In this document: piece by piece, positions 24,408 through 38,268 of the stretch | Position numbering within the stretch: position 1 is the stretch's first letter | How the letters are laid out: the number at the start of each line of letters is the position of its first letter | Assembly: GCF_964340395.1 (NCBI RefSeq) | Contig: NC_135550.1 | Coordinates: forward strand, 22,812,676 to 22,876,675 | Source: Glandiceps talaboti | Lineage: Eukaryota > Hemichordata > Enteropneusta > Spengelidae | Length of the DNA: 64,000 bases | Direction: 5' to 3' | Notes under the pieces: generated by a model | Told to the model about the DNA's origin: nothing | The model's database searches: none | The model's input: the letters and a program-made list of their open reading frames with translations, nothing else | Program-made: the position numbers and the translations under genes

Positions 24408-26130
24408 GTTGGTCACCATGTACTATTTTGTCTTTACGACTCCCTGTAAGTAGATTGCAATATATTGTCAATCATGTAGAAACGGACTGATATTTGCAAG
24501 GTTAGTACGCGTACATGGTAGAGTACAAAATGGCGATCACCTTTCTGTTTGTCTTACGCATTCAAATATGATACTTCACTATCATTCCAGGTGATTCAAC
24601 ACAATGCAGGAGCAATACAATCATCTATAGGGGGATATTGTACGATGTTGTAGGATTCTCATTATCGGATCTGAAGTACAAAATGAAAAATACATCACAT
24701 CTTCATGAGCGCTGTAACTTCTGGTCCAATCAGATTGGTCGATGCTACTACTTGTTGGACCATTATATTTTGGGGGCTCCTAAGCCATGGTCACTTGGCC
24801 ATAATATCCTACGTCATTTCCGCTCTGTTCGATTGTATTTTAAAGGTGTAAAAGAATAAGGAAGGGAATATTTAGAGTAACTAAGCTCCTCAGTGTTTTA
24901 AAGTACAGCAAATTGATACAACTACACTTTATGGACTGTTCATGGCACCAGAATTACTGTACTTCAGCCTGATATACCATGTCATGAGTCAAAGTGCACA
25001 TGTTGCTGTGTCCAAAGTTCCTACATGGAAAAGAACGATGACAACGGGTAATATATGTCCCACGTGTATTGAGTACTTGGGAGTGAGAAAATATAGCCAT
25101 TACAAAGTGATACATTTCACATCTTTGACAATGGAACGCGGTGTTAAAGAACGAGTCTAACGCTAACACTGGTGGACATAATAAACTGAAAGCAACGTTG
25201 GAATATCAATTTACAATGTATATACTAAATCATGAAATACTCGCGAATTTGATATTGATGAACAACTAATAGGGTATAGAATAATTGAAGTTTGCTCTAG
25301 CGATAATATTTTGAAATCAATATGACCATTTGATGTTATGGTAATATAGTGGGTGACGACATACCGATGACGAAAAGGCCGTGTCTAGATGATAGTGGAC
25401 AGTCACTGCAAAAGGTCACTCACGTTATCACCTTGTTTGAGCTACACATTCTGCAGTCCATAGAACAACCTCATATTCCGTGTGCAATCGATTGGACGTC
25501 TTCTGGCTGGTAACTCATAAACTAGGTAATGTCGGTCACTCTATTCATTGTACGAGTTAAGATATAAACGCTGTCGTCAAACCTTGGTCAGTTTGTTACA
25601 TACACCAGTGACTTTTATTTCATGACATATCATTAATACAAATTTGCAAAGGTCATACGGGAAACATCTTAGTCGTAAAACTTTGCTTAATACATACTTG
25701 TTAAACAACAAACAAATATCTTGTACTAGGTTTTTTGCGCATCCTTTTCAATGAAGACATATTCTGTTCTATGTCATATTAAATGGTCATTCATGTTATA
25801 TCATGTTAATAGGCGTAGTCTGTTGAAACAGTCATAAAGTTGCTAAAATTAGATACATGGTCAATGGGCCTTTCAAAATATGACACAAACAATTAATAAC
25901 AGCCACAGATACTGTGGGTGTTAGACTTTTACTTTTAATGGCGATAAGATGGTAGAGATCCACCCATCAGCTAAGAAAGGTGTATGGTATTAGTCGGTCA
26001 TTTCTCAGGCAAAAAAAAGTCACATCAATCACCATGTTCTATTCTTCGGCCACCTTTGTCTGCAAGCTGTATTTTAGTCAATAAATTCAACCTATCGATT
26101 TTTACCGAGTCAAGAATAGACACACAAATC
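24408..26130. other. Intergenic spacer, no supported gene
   Basis: Only short frames (about 70 codons) without domains or splice context. No repeat structure stands out. Confidence 0.55.
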
Positions 26131-27151
<1,021 letters not shown>

Positions 27152-27213
27152 GCTACTCATTTGAGCTTTATGTGATAGACCTATAACCCTATAGATATGT
27201 GCTAACAAATAAG

Positions 27214-27471
27214 TAATAGACCATTCCAGACTACAAACAGGAAATTGAAAATACAGCGCCCACACTCAAACTGGGGGTATCTTCATCTCATAGAGCCTTT
27301 TAGCTTGGTATTCTGTAGAAGTGTAAATCAGGGATATTATCGTATTGTTCAGACATCGGGGAAAGCAGCAGTGCTCTATGATTAACCAAGTAACCTATAC
27401 CATGTATACCCCCAAGGTACACACGGACAGGAAGTAGAGCGCCACCATGGCAAATTTTGGAAAGGTCTATT
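27214..27471. mobile_element. Possible degenerate MITE, about 258 bp
   Basis: Left end TAATAGACCATTCCAGA and right end, read inward, AATAGACCTTTCCAAAA are inverted with few mismatches. About 45-75 bp inside, AGCGCC/GGCGCT and GGGGGTAT are also found inverted. No coding capacity and no clear target duplication. Confidence 0.4.
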
Positions 27472-27940
27472 GGGTCTATATTCGATTCAAGACCTTACCG
27501 TTTGCATAGTGACATCAAGCCAGCATACTACCAACAATAAGTAAACACACTGCTACTACTCACAATGAATGAATAGTTTCTAGTAATAAGTTGCTGTTTT
27601 TTAAACTGAAAAAAATAAACGAAAATAGTATAGAATTACTGCTACTGTCGGTTTTAATAATTGTTTTTCATCTCAGGACAGTCGTGAAAAATCCTGAATG
27701 ACGTAAAATTATCATGTTATAGTGATTACAGATTTTCATCTTCCTATGCAATCTTAAACACATCTTGATCCTACAAGGATGATTGTGTTGTTATCGAAAT
27801 CCAGATAAGAGTACAAAATCCGATAAAAATATTGTAGGATTTAAGCAATATCATCAAGGACACTGGATAGAACAGATTCTGGCTAATCTCTTCATGTTAT
27901 TTGTATGTGTTTCAAATGACTGAGTTTAATAAAACAAAAA

Positions 27941-27996
27941 CAAGAACTACCACCACCACCACCACCACCACCACTACCATCCTCATTCTCATCTCC

Positions 27997-28067
<71 letters not shown>
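27941..28067. repeat. (ACC)n and (ATC)n trinucleotide microsatellites
   Basis: An ACC run at about 27,948-27,975 and an uninterrupted CAT/ATC run at 28,001-28,067. The poly-Ser and poly-Thr frames across them have no coding support. Confidence 0.95.
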
Positions 28068-28068
<1 letters not shown>

Positions 28069-31000
28069 CCGGTCTATTTCCTTTTGGGTTGATGTTAGAA
28101 TCACCATGAGGAACCTGCCAGCCAGCCAGCCATGATATCATTAATCCAATAATCTCCTGGTCCTCAGTACAAAGCTCAGACTACGATACTAAACACTCGT
28201 TGCAGTGTATATACTAGTCGAGTGTACGAAATAGTTAGCTCTCAATCACGAATCACTGCTACTTTTACACAGCTGTAATAACAGTGGAATAGGACTAATT
28301 ATATGTTTGGAAATAAACAAATCGATTTGTGATATAGTAAATCAATGGTCGAGGTTCGAGTACGACACGTCTGCCTGTAGTGACTTGAATTGCTACGATG
28401 ATGAATGTAAATGACATCCATTGCACTAATCGATACACTCCAACGAATCTGCACTCAGCCATAACTCCGGCACCCATCAAATGACCAACAACAGGTGAAT
28501 GGGTTTTAGCCTTGGGCGTTATGCAATCGCCACTACACCATAGGAAAACCTTAGGTAAGTCATGTCTGTGTGTTTTATGTTCAACAATCACATGGGCAGA
28601 AACACCACTTTCTGTTTTTTTACGTATCAAATGATTACTTGGTGCATAGTTCGATTCAGTAAGAGGAGTGCTTTCCCTAGCAACCCTCGGACAGCTTTAG
28701 TTACCTTCGACTCACGTACTCCGCGCTCGTAAAAATCAAGACCGTTTAATATTCAGACAGACGGAGTGATGAGACATAGTCGATTTGAACACGGTGAAAC
28801 ATAGGATCATAATTGTGAAAATGATTGAACAAACTCAGTTTACTGAACTCGTTATGTTACTTGAAAGGGTAACTGAGTACAGATAGTTGATTTATTACTA
28901 CAAATGAGACTAGTAGTACTATCCCAGTTAGCTGATAAACCACACACGGTCGCTGGTCGCTCTGATGTTTCATCTGGAACTGAATGTAGAACATGACAAC
29001 ACTAGAGATCTAGCTCGAAAACAGAATGACATCCTAGTCACAATTCAAACTTACTAGGTGACTCCAAAATAAGATTTTTTTTCAAGTTTGTAATGTGAAT
29101 ATACCATAAATAAACGTTATGTGCAGTTTATCTAAGGTCACTTACTTGGCTAATACAAATATTTTAATCGCGTCGGTGTTTGATCTTTGGAGATGGTTAA
29201 CAAAGTCCACAGAGTCACTTATTGAATCAACAAGTGGCTGTTGGGCCAACAGAAAAACAACTATAAATATTGAAAACTCTGAACTTTGTCGATATAGACG
29301 ACAGTACCTAAAGTCTCGTGAAATTGAATCACTACTACTTTCTCCTTTGAAAACAAAAGCATTGTTCGTTCTAAAACTCTTCGAAATCACATCTATAACA
29401 ATTTAATACCTCATAGTCGTATAATAGATCGGGGGGGGTGACAACAGAATATAGAATACAACAAACAGGGTTGGAAAATATTTCAGCCAAGTTCATTATT
29501 TTTTTCATGTGTATCGGAGTGACTAGGACTCAAAGCAATTTACGTTGGTTGTTTGACAACGCACTTTGTGTCATAACCACGATAATTGCCGTATACCGAC
29601 ACGCGCACTATTGGATAGAATACGGAGTTACGTAATCAATTAACTATAATTCGGAAGTATTACTAAAGCCTTTGTAAACTGTTAAACGTACATTAAGTGC
29701 CCTAAGTTCTGCCAAATTCCTTTGTTTAATAAATTACTTTGCTTGCCCCTTATTTATATGTCATGGTCGCATATAATTGACCCTACAACCAGTTGACAGC
29801 CCCTAACTATATGATAGATGACACTAACACATCAAGCTAACTGACATCTCCTGAAGGTGTTCACAAAACACACATCGTGAGTACAGTCAACAACTTAAAG
29901 CCTGACCTGCTCCACGGAACTACTCTCAGACCACATTCTCGGGCACACTGGTTCTCCGTCTCGTTTTCCTTTACATCCAAGGTACATATGATTTACATAT
30001 GAATTCATAAACCTACTCTTGCAGATTACGTTTAGAAGAGGTTTCCGTTTTATACAGACCGGTTCATTTGTTGACAGTCGATCTTCTGGTGTTCTGGTGT
30101 TCTGTGTTTGTTGTGGTTGCATTGTGTTCATGTTATGCGGTAAGTCATTCAATAGAATCGCGAGTATTTAATATCACGGTCATTTAGCGATATTTAGTAA
30201 AAGGTACAATGATATGTCTGCACATAAACTATTTTTTTCAGCGTTCATGTACGACCGGACTTCTGTACAAGGTTATCATTAAACCCGCATGGGGTGGTGA
30301 ATATTATAGTGTAATAACAGCCTGTCTTCAAAAGTTTGCCGTTTAGTGCTTGCATGTATGTTATAATAATCACAACTTTCTTGTTATAATTTCAACGTCT
30401 GGTGGAAATATTCGACGTACATTTTATACAGAAAGAATTATCACCCCGCCAAGATCAACGACAAGTGTTTGGCGGTGTATTGTTTATCGATAAACAACCA
30501 AATCTAATTAACCTCCATTGAGTGACCTTTGTGAAATATCCGTTGATTTCATATGTGTAATCCAGCTACCTTGTAAATTGGTAGAAGATTGCAAATGTAA
30601 TCAGACAGACATACTGATATATGTAAAGACTATTTACTCTTCAAATTACACACATTGTGTTACAATTGGAGATAATCTAAAGATATTAAAATCTCTGTAT
30701 GTGTATTAACCTAGCCAGTCTATGCCATTATGAAGTCTATCTATGAATGCCATATGTGTAGGTAGGTGTATTATTAGTAGCGACTAAGGGGTCAATAACG
30801 GAGAGCGGTGGCGTGTCGTAACTAGGATTATTCTTAAGACCCCAAATTTCGTGTGTTTTTATAGAGTGTAAATATATGACAAGCTATGGTGATAAATTAC
30901 ATTTTATTGACGGCTAATATTGAGTATTTAATCAGAATACCACAGTACAATAGCAGAAGCTAGTATACTGAGACGTCAAGTTTGGAGTTTGTACGTCATA

Positions 31001-32100
31001 AGAACTTTATTATAACTTATATAGCTGCTCATTAGTTCTGTACCCTTTGAAGTATATTATTATTAATAACTGTCTCTAACTCTCCAACCGTAACGTTGTT
31101 AATTTTAGGTCAACCATAAAACCATCAAACATTTTTTACAAGCCTTGGCGACCCGTTTTCACACCGGTCGAAATAAAAGCTGATAAAATCAATTTGCATA
31201 CACTCATGAACTGTAGGGGGAGGGGGAGTGTCGAATATAGTCACTACTTGATATCATTTTCTCATTTACGTGCAGGTAGCTATCATTTGTTTTCGGTTTG
31301 ATAACGTTTCGTTTGGTTACTTTATCAGCACTGACGTTGGTGAGTTGGGTAGTGACCCCGAGATACAACATCGAAACTGTATATCAGAGTTAATTGGTTG
31401 TCTGCAACTTTGACTATAGGTCAGCGATGTTTATATCGGAGTCTATCTTTCCATTTATTGTGTTTACTCACAGACCCTCAACTAGCAAGAGTCTATAGAT
31501 TACTTGTTTTTTGTTTTTGGGTTAGGGGTGTATTGACATAGGCCAGTTGCCAAATACAATGTACACTAAAAGCTACTTCTCATTAACACACAATGGTTTG
31601 AATCTAGGAGTTAATTGCATGTCCGCATCATATATTTCTTTGTTTTTGATTTCAATCAAACCATTTTCCTTGTCAAATGTTGCGATAAAAATGACCACAA
31701 TGAGAACTGGGTTAATATATAAATGTATACACAAGGCCACTATTGGTTTTCATGGTATTTTTTATGGCGTGCAAATATATGACTGGCAATTGTGATTATG
31801 GATTACATTTTATTGATGTTCATAAAGATACATAATCTAAAAAAAACCCATCAATACCGACCCGAGATCCAGACGAATGACAAACATATAATCAATATAT
31901 CATACACATGCGAACAGTGTGAGTAGGTAAAAATAGACTTGTGTGTGGACATGATGACGATGATCAAGTATACAAAGACAGAGAAACGGATATCAAGGAC
32001 TTGTCTTCGATTGAAAACCGATAAAAATAATTAGGAACATTTGCTGTGATATTTGTTTTGATGGATGTCAAAAATTGCCTTTCTTGCAATGGACATGTCC
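28068..32100. other. Intergenic spacer, no supported gene
   Basis: AT-rich. The frames at 28,295-28,630 (minus, 111 codons), 29,119-29,406 (plus), 29,142-29,390 (minus) and 29,895-30,152 (minus) carry no recognisable domain and I could not link any to splice sites in phase. Two diverged related segments of about 50 bp lie at 30,860-30,912 and 31,762-31,816. Confidence 0.5.
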
Positions 32101-32394
32101 TATCTACCTACCTATCTACATACCTACATACCTACCTAACTACATGTGCATACATACATACATACATACATACATACATACATACATACATACATACATA
32201 CGTGCATACGTGCATACGTGCATACGTGCATACATGCATGCATGCATACATACATGCACACATACATACATACATACATACATACATACATACATGCATG
32301 CATGCATGCATGCATGCATGCATACATACATACATACATACATACATACATACATACATACATACATACATACATACATACATACATACATACA

Positions 32395-32424
<30 letters not shown>
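32101..32424. repeat. (CATA)n microsatellite with GCAT and ACGTG blocks
   Basis: Starts with CTAC/CTAT units, then long ACAT arrays interrupted by CATACGTG (about 32,200-32,230) and GCAT units (32,233-32,245 and 32,294-32,322). Reading frames across it are repeat artefacts. Confidence 0.97.
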
Positions 32425-32426
<2 letters not shown>

Positions 32427-32710
32427 CGCACACATAACATACAATGTAGGCCTGTATACGTAGTCCTGCTTGCAGACGAGGTGTCAGAATTGAGTCCCGA
32501 CCTATCAATTCCCATGCAAGACTTGCATGGCAACTTAAAATAACTTTGTGAGAAAATTTGGCATTTGATCACCATTGAACCCTATGGTCGAAGAATATAT
32601 CAAATTGTGAGGGTTTTGTATATTGCGGGTATCTACAATCTAGTGTTATCCTTCATCTGATTCGATACCACGTTGGCATCCCGACTAGGCTATATTTAAA
32701 CTTGTCCCAA

Positions 32711-32803
32711 TAGGGTTTACATGAACCTTCTCACCATGATCATCATTAGAGATTGTAATAGGGTTAACATGAACCTTCCCACCATGATCATCATTAGAGA
32801 TTG
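32711..32803. repeat. Direct duplication of a 45-bp segment
   Basis: TAGGGTTTACATGAACCTTC... at 32,711-32,755 recurs at 32,759-32,803 with two substitutions; the period is 48 bp. Simple local tandem duplication in non-coding DNA. Confidence 0.9.
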
Positions 32804-35800
32804 CTTGTTATTTTTGTTGGGTTTATCGAATCATGTGATAATACGATTGATTATATCTTTAGAACACATTCTTACCACAGATAGTATATCATTCATTCTT
32901 TGCTGTGTTGAGATATGGTTTCCATGGCAATAATGGACAGCACTGAGACACTACTGGTTCTAAAAATGTGAATTCAGTTTACGAGTCAAGTTTCGATTTT
33001 ATCACTGTGTCTTCCTTGTTTTATTTCATAGTTATGGTATGGGTATATACGATTTTGTTTCGACTACTCCATAAGACAATTTTGTATTTGGTGAGTGGCG
33101 GTGTCACGAGATGCATTTATCTATCCACTGTGACATCACAAACCGTTTGTTTTCGCATTATGCTAAACATTTACACATATTGGACTTCCTTCTTTCCTGG
33201 TAAGATGTCATGGTTCCAGTAATTGTATAACTGGGTACATTCTAGGGACGGTCCCATCGAAACTCTGTCACAGTGGTTTGTGTGATTAAAGTTCAATGCA
33301 GCTAAACGCTGAAACCATTTTTTTGCAACACGAATTGTTAAAACAAATTCCTACGAGTCAAAATTCCATTCATAGGAACCACTTTATCACTGGGACTGGC
33401 GGAGACATGTCCATATTAACAATATGCTATATAAATTAAATACATGCAACCTGTTTTCGTTCGGAGTGTTATGTAAATCATATTTGGTGTACACCAAGAT
33501 GATTACTCAATCAATGTTTGTTCCACACGAGTACAGAGTCTGTGACATCGTTTACGTAGCTGCACTATAAATATACTATGTAATGACATCATCTGTGCAA
33601 GTTAACGTCACTGGCTGTGTTTGTAAAAATCGTAAATTGGTTTTAATGATATGCATTTATTTCTATAATTGGATACTAGAAGTATTTTTTTTATGAATTG
33701 TCAATCCAAACTGACTAAATATAGCAACGATTGTTCGTGGTCGTCACGATATACGCAATTCAATATCACTGTGTACTAAATACAAAAAAAATCATTTTGC
33801 ATTTATTACTTGTAAACGGTAGTTTTAGTTTTAAATGTCTTTCGTAGAAGAGGGCAGGAAATTTGACGACATTCCACAACGTACATGTATTTTTCTACTC
33901 GACTCTGTTTATTAAAATGGACAAACCTGAACAACTTATGAAAAAGCGCTCTTCCTTTTTATTGAATATATGCAATCAGCTGTACAGACTTTCCTATAAT
34001 ATATTCATGAGAAGGCGATGACCTCTGTATCCGGAGAAAAACGGGAAAGAGTGTAACGCAGATATAGTAAATAGACGGAGCGACGGACGCGTGCAATGTT
34101 GCTGCTGTGATTCAGGGTATGTGTTATTGCTGTCTACAATATGACAATTCTACCAAAAGTGGATTCAAAGAGTTGCAAAATGTATGGTGAGGTTTGAGCG
34201 GATTTGGTTGTCAACAGATCCAAGGCACGGATTCCCCACTTTACAGGACGCAGCCTCTAATAACATCGCATTTGTACTAAATGGACCGATATTAACGACA
34301 TATGCAGTTCATAAAACCTGTCACGAATGGACTGCCAGTGATCAAATATGACAGTAAGGGTAAGCGTAGTGTTCCTATTATGTGAATGCCTTACTTGGTA
34401 TGTATTGTTGATTGGCCGTTGTACTTCAACCGTTCGTCTTAGTACCTATACGTGCAATACAGCGCTGAAGTAAAACTGACATTTACTTCAAATAGCATCG
34501 TTTCTTGCTGGAATAAATAACAAGTAAACATCTCGAGTAAATATGACTTGTTTCGTAGTATGTTTTTTGTTTACTCCGTTCAACTACTTCATACTAGAGC
34601 GTTGACAATACATATACTATGTACAGCGGAGATTCCGTCTTTAATCTGCAAGGCATTATGAACGACCAAGACTTCAATTTAAGAGAGTTGCATGCCTGGT
34701 ATTCAACCTGTGTTGTTGTGACGACCGCCGCTTAGACAGGACCTATAGTCGTCCTCGTTAGGGCATACGGCACACAGCCATTTGGAGCTAATGACGATCT
34801 ATTACTCTAAAACACGCCATTAAATACTGATTTATTTAAGTCCCCATTCCCTAGAAAAGCCCACATGCTTACATTGTCATGGTACAGCACCAAATGTGCC
34901 CTTGTACATACGTATACTATACAGATGGTGTAGCAGTTTTAAGCAATGGTCAGTAAAAGACTGCATATCGTTCGCGTTCAAAAAATATACAGTGACTCCA
35001 TCAACCTTACGGTTCGGATCACCGGTCATCATTCTAAAACTGTTATTAAAACAGTGATCGAAACACAACAGCAATACAATGTACAGCAGTTTTATCGACA
35101 TCCACAGTCGACTATATTTGTTGAGCGTCAATGCTTTAATTCCCTTATCAGGTCTAGACTGTAGTCAGTAAGAACAGTTCCCATGCCAACCAAACTACAA
35201 GTGCTTTAGTATTTCATCGAGTTCCTTAAATCAAATGTAAAGGTTTGTATTCACATGTCAGTACTATACAACTTACATTCTACCAACAGTTAATCATTAT
35301 TCTTATCCCCCGTCACAATTTGACCATTTGGCGACGTGAAAACACCCCCTCCCCCGCCCCTCAAAAAATGTTTTTTATATCTCACAAGAAGAATAACATA
35401 TATGACTCATATCACGATATATGGACAATCCGTCGGACTATGAGTAACACTGTTTACACTATACTTGCAGTAAAAAAAAGCAAAATTTATCCGGAGAACA
35501 TGAACCAATGAAACAAACGAAAGCGTACTAGTCAATGTTTGTGATAAATCTTGTTGGCTTCAGTAAGAATGAAATGTTGTACACAGAGGTCGCAACATGA
35601 CTCGTCAAGTACCAAGCACGTGGTGACAGTACAACTACGGTCATTTCGACAGCTCATTGTTGGGGAAAATACATAGTGTACACTGTCACTTGGCCTTCGG
35701 AATTCAAAAAATAGCTTTTTGTGAAACGGATATGATAATCCAAAAATAAATGAAAAAAAGAAAGGTTGTGCTTAGTTTGAAGTATTTTTGACCGTGTAAG

Positions 35801-36821
35801 GTACGTTGTCTCGGTGTTTAATACACATACTGCATCTCTAAAGCCTCCCTTCCTCAACCGCAATTTTACTATGTCTTTGTATTTCAGCACGAAATGTCTG
35901 ACAACTTGTATTTATCTTTAGAATAAGAAATCAAATCAAAGATTAGGTGTATAAGAAAGTCATACGCGACAAAACGGTCTGTTTTGACTCGGAAAATACC
36001 CCAGGAAAATACCATGTCTCTTTACGTGTCGAAAATGTAACGTTTGCAAAATATTGCAAAATTTCGTGAAACATTTCGGAAAATTGTTCTTAATTGCAGG
36101 AAGGGGATGATTTTGTAAAGAGAAAGACAACTGTATTTAATCTGGATATCAAATTTAGCACACCAAGGTGTTTAGCACTACTACTACTACTAAGAATAAA
36201 CTTTGCACCAAAGTTTAAGGTCAAGGGTTTACTTTGAACATAAATACACGCTAGACTAATTTTAATCTTTTAATAGTGACTGTACTTAGCGACGGCAAAT
36301 GTGCTATGCATGTTGAATGTCTAATTCTAATCCTGTATTATTTGTAGAATAACATTACGGCCTTTGCTCTGCTGCTGTCAAAATACTCTGAGAGGCAAAT
36401 CGACGGCCGTTGTTGGGATTCTACTCGTTTTATCAATGTTCTATCAGAGAATGATTGTGATGACGTTTGAAGACTCTAATCTCATATGTTATTTCGTCAA
36501 TTAGTCCTATGTAAACTGTAAAACGTTTGAGAGTAGAGGGATCCGTTCTGTTCTGTGACCGTAGAGAGGTTGACATTCATTCACTGACACATAATCTTAA
36601 CGATATCAAACGATACAGGTATGTACAGACGTCAGACGAAGCCTCGTATTACGGCACAACCACACTGATGTACAAACAATATATCGTATGTGTTACTAGT
36701 ATTTGTCAGAGATTCGATGAAGGCTACGGACTGGTATACGCTGCAGAATTGCTGTATTTCATATACCGGGGCCTTGTACCTTATATTTCGACGATACCGG
36801 GTGAAATTTGTGGTATTGGCC
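32804..36821. other. Intergenic spacer, no supported gene
   Basis: No frame with domain content. Part of it must contain the promoter and 5' UTR of the gene whose first coding exon ends at 36,933, but I cannot place a convincing TATA box. Confidence 0.5.
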
Positions 36822-37092
36822 ATGGTAGGAGATGCGTGTAGTATGCATCACTCCAAACATAAAGTAAACAGGACAAGAGACGATGGTTCTAGCGCTCATA
36901 GTCCAGGACGCATGGGACGAAAGAGTACGGTTGGTAAGTCAGTCACGGTTTCAGAGAACACCATGGACTTCCTATTTTAACGACAACCCTTTTCCTTTGC
37001 ATAGACACGTACGCATGCACGCATACACACCCACATACATACATATATGTATATATATATATCATAAATATGTATATTGTGTAGATAAGTAG

Positions 37093-37146
<54 letters not shown>

Positions 37147-38221
37147 AAAAGACAAACTGTACTGTTAAGTTCCTATGAGGATTTTCTTTCAATAGAATTA
37201 CTGTTGGAGCCTAACCCACGACTACTTGTTGTTGATTGAAAATATTCTAACTAATAACAAGTTGCTAGACTCGACAGATCGTTCATACAATTATAGATTT
37301 TCCATAATCATTTCATGCTTTCAAGACAAGCTTTGTCAATTAAAAACCAAGACAGGCCAGAAATTGCACTTGTTGGACATTTCTTTCATTTTGAATTGAA
37401 GGGACCAACGAACAACCTTGACCGTGAGTTTGTGTTCCAGGGTCATTTGGAGTGCGTTCATGGATGACTTGATTGACAACCCAGTTAGAGATTTAATTCA
37501 TTGGTTCTTTTGTAAAATATAATCCATTAACAGTAATCCTTGCCTCATACATACACATCTATCCATTATTTTGTATCTAAAAATACAGTGTTCTTGCTTC
37601 ACGACTCGCCAGGCTGTTGTGTTCGCAATAGCTACTGACCCATAGGTTCGCTTATTGACAATAGCAACATTAATGTATCGTCTAAGTTGGACGTACGTTC
37701 TATTTTGATTTGACTTCCAAATGCATTACTCTGTTGCTTTGAAAGCATATAAGGTTATCCATTGAGGATCACATATTGAGACAGTAGAAATCTACTAACG
37801 GTAAAGCGCCGACTTCACTTGACGGAGTATAACGCTAACCCTGCACGATGCATTTATGTGGAAATACCCGCTACCTTAGCTGACAGTATTAGTGACCGTA
37901 TATTTTAAATTGTGCGATAGCAGCAAGGTAACTATCTACGCGGATCGACCATATTTCTACAAGTCACTGGTAAATACAATAATTTGAAATATCCGTGCCT
38001 AGTACTGTGTCTACTGAGTGCATCACGTGACTTGCTCATTGCTTGTAATTGAGTTGCACAACGTGTGTAGGCTTAATACTGGGTATTCTCATTCGTCAAC
38101 ACTGTGGCTACTAGTATTCACGACTTGATAGCCCACGTCCATGAGACGCTACTTACAGTAATCGAAACTAGCACAGGATCTAAAGTTCCGATATCGGCGA
38201 GTAATATACCTGTTGGTAGAG

Positions 38222-38268
<47 letters not shown>

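Noticed and set aside
28330-28380. Possible tRNA B-box (GGTTCGAGTAC)
   Set aside because: No matching A-box or cloverleaf could be found around it.
28295-28630. 111-codon minus-strand frame
   Set aside because: No domain, no neighbouring exon, and composition not different from spacer DNA.
35654-35890. Short minus-strand frame near TA-rich spacer
   Set aside because: Length expected by chance; no start context or splice support.
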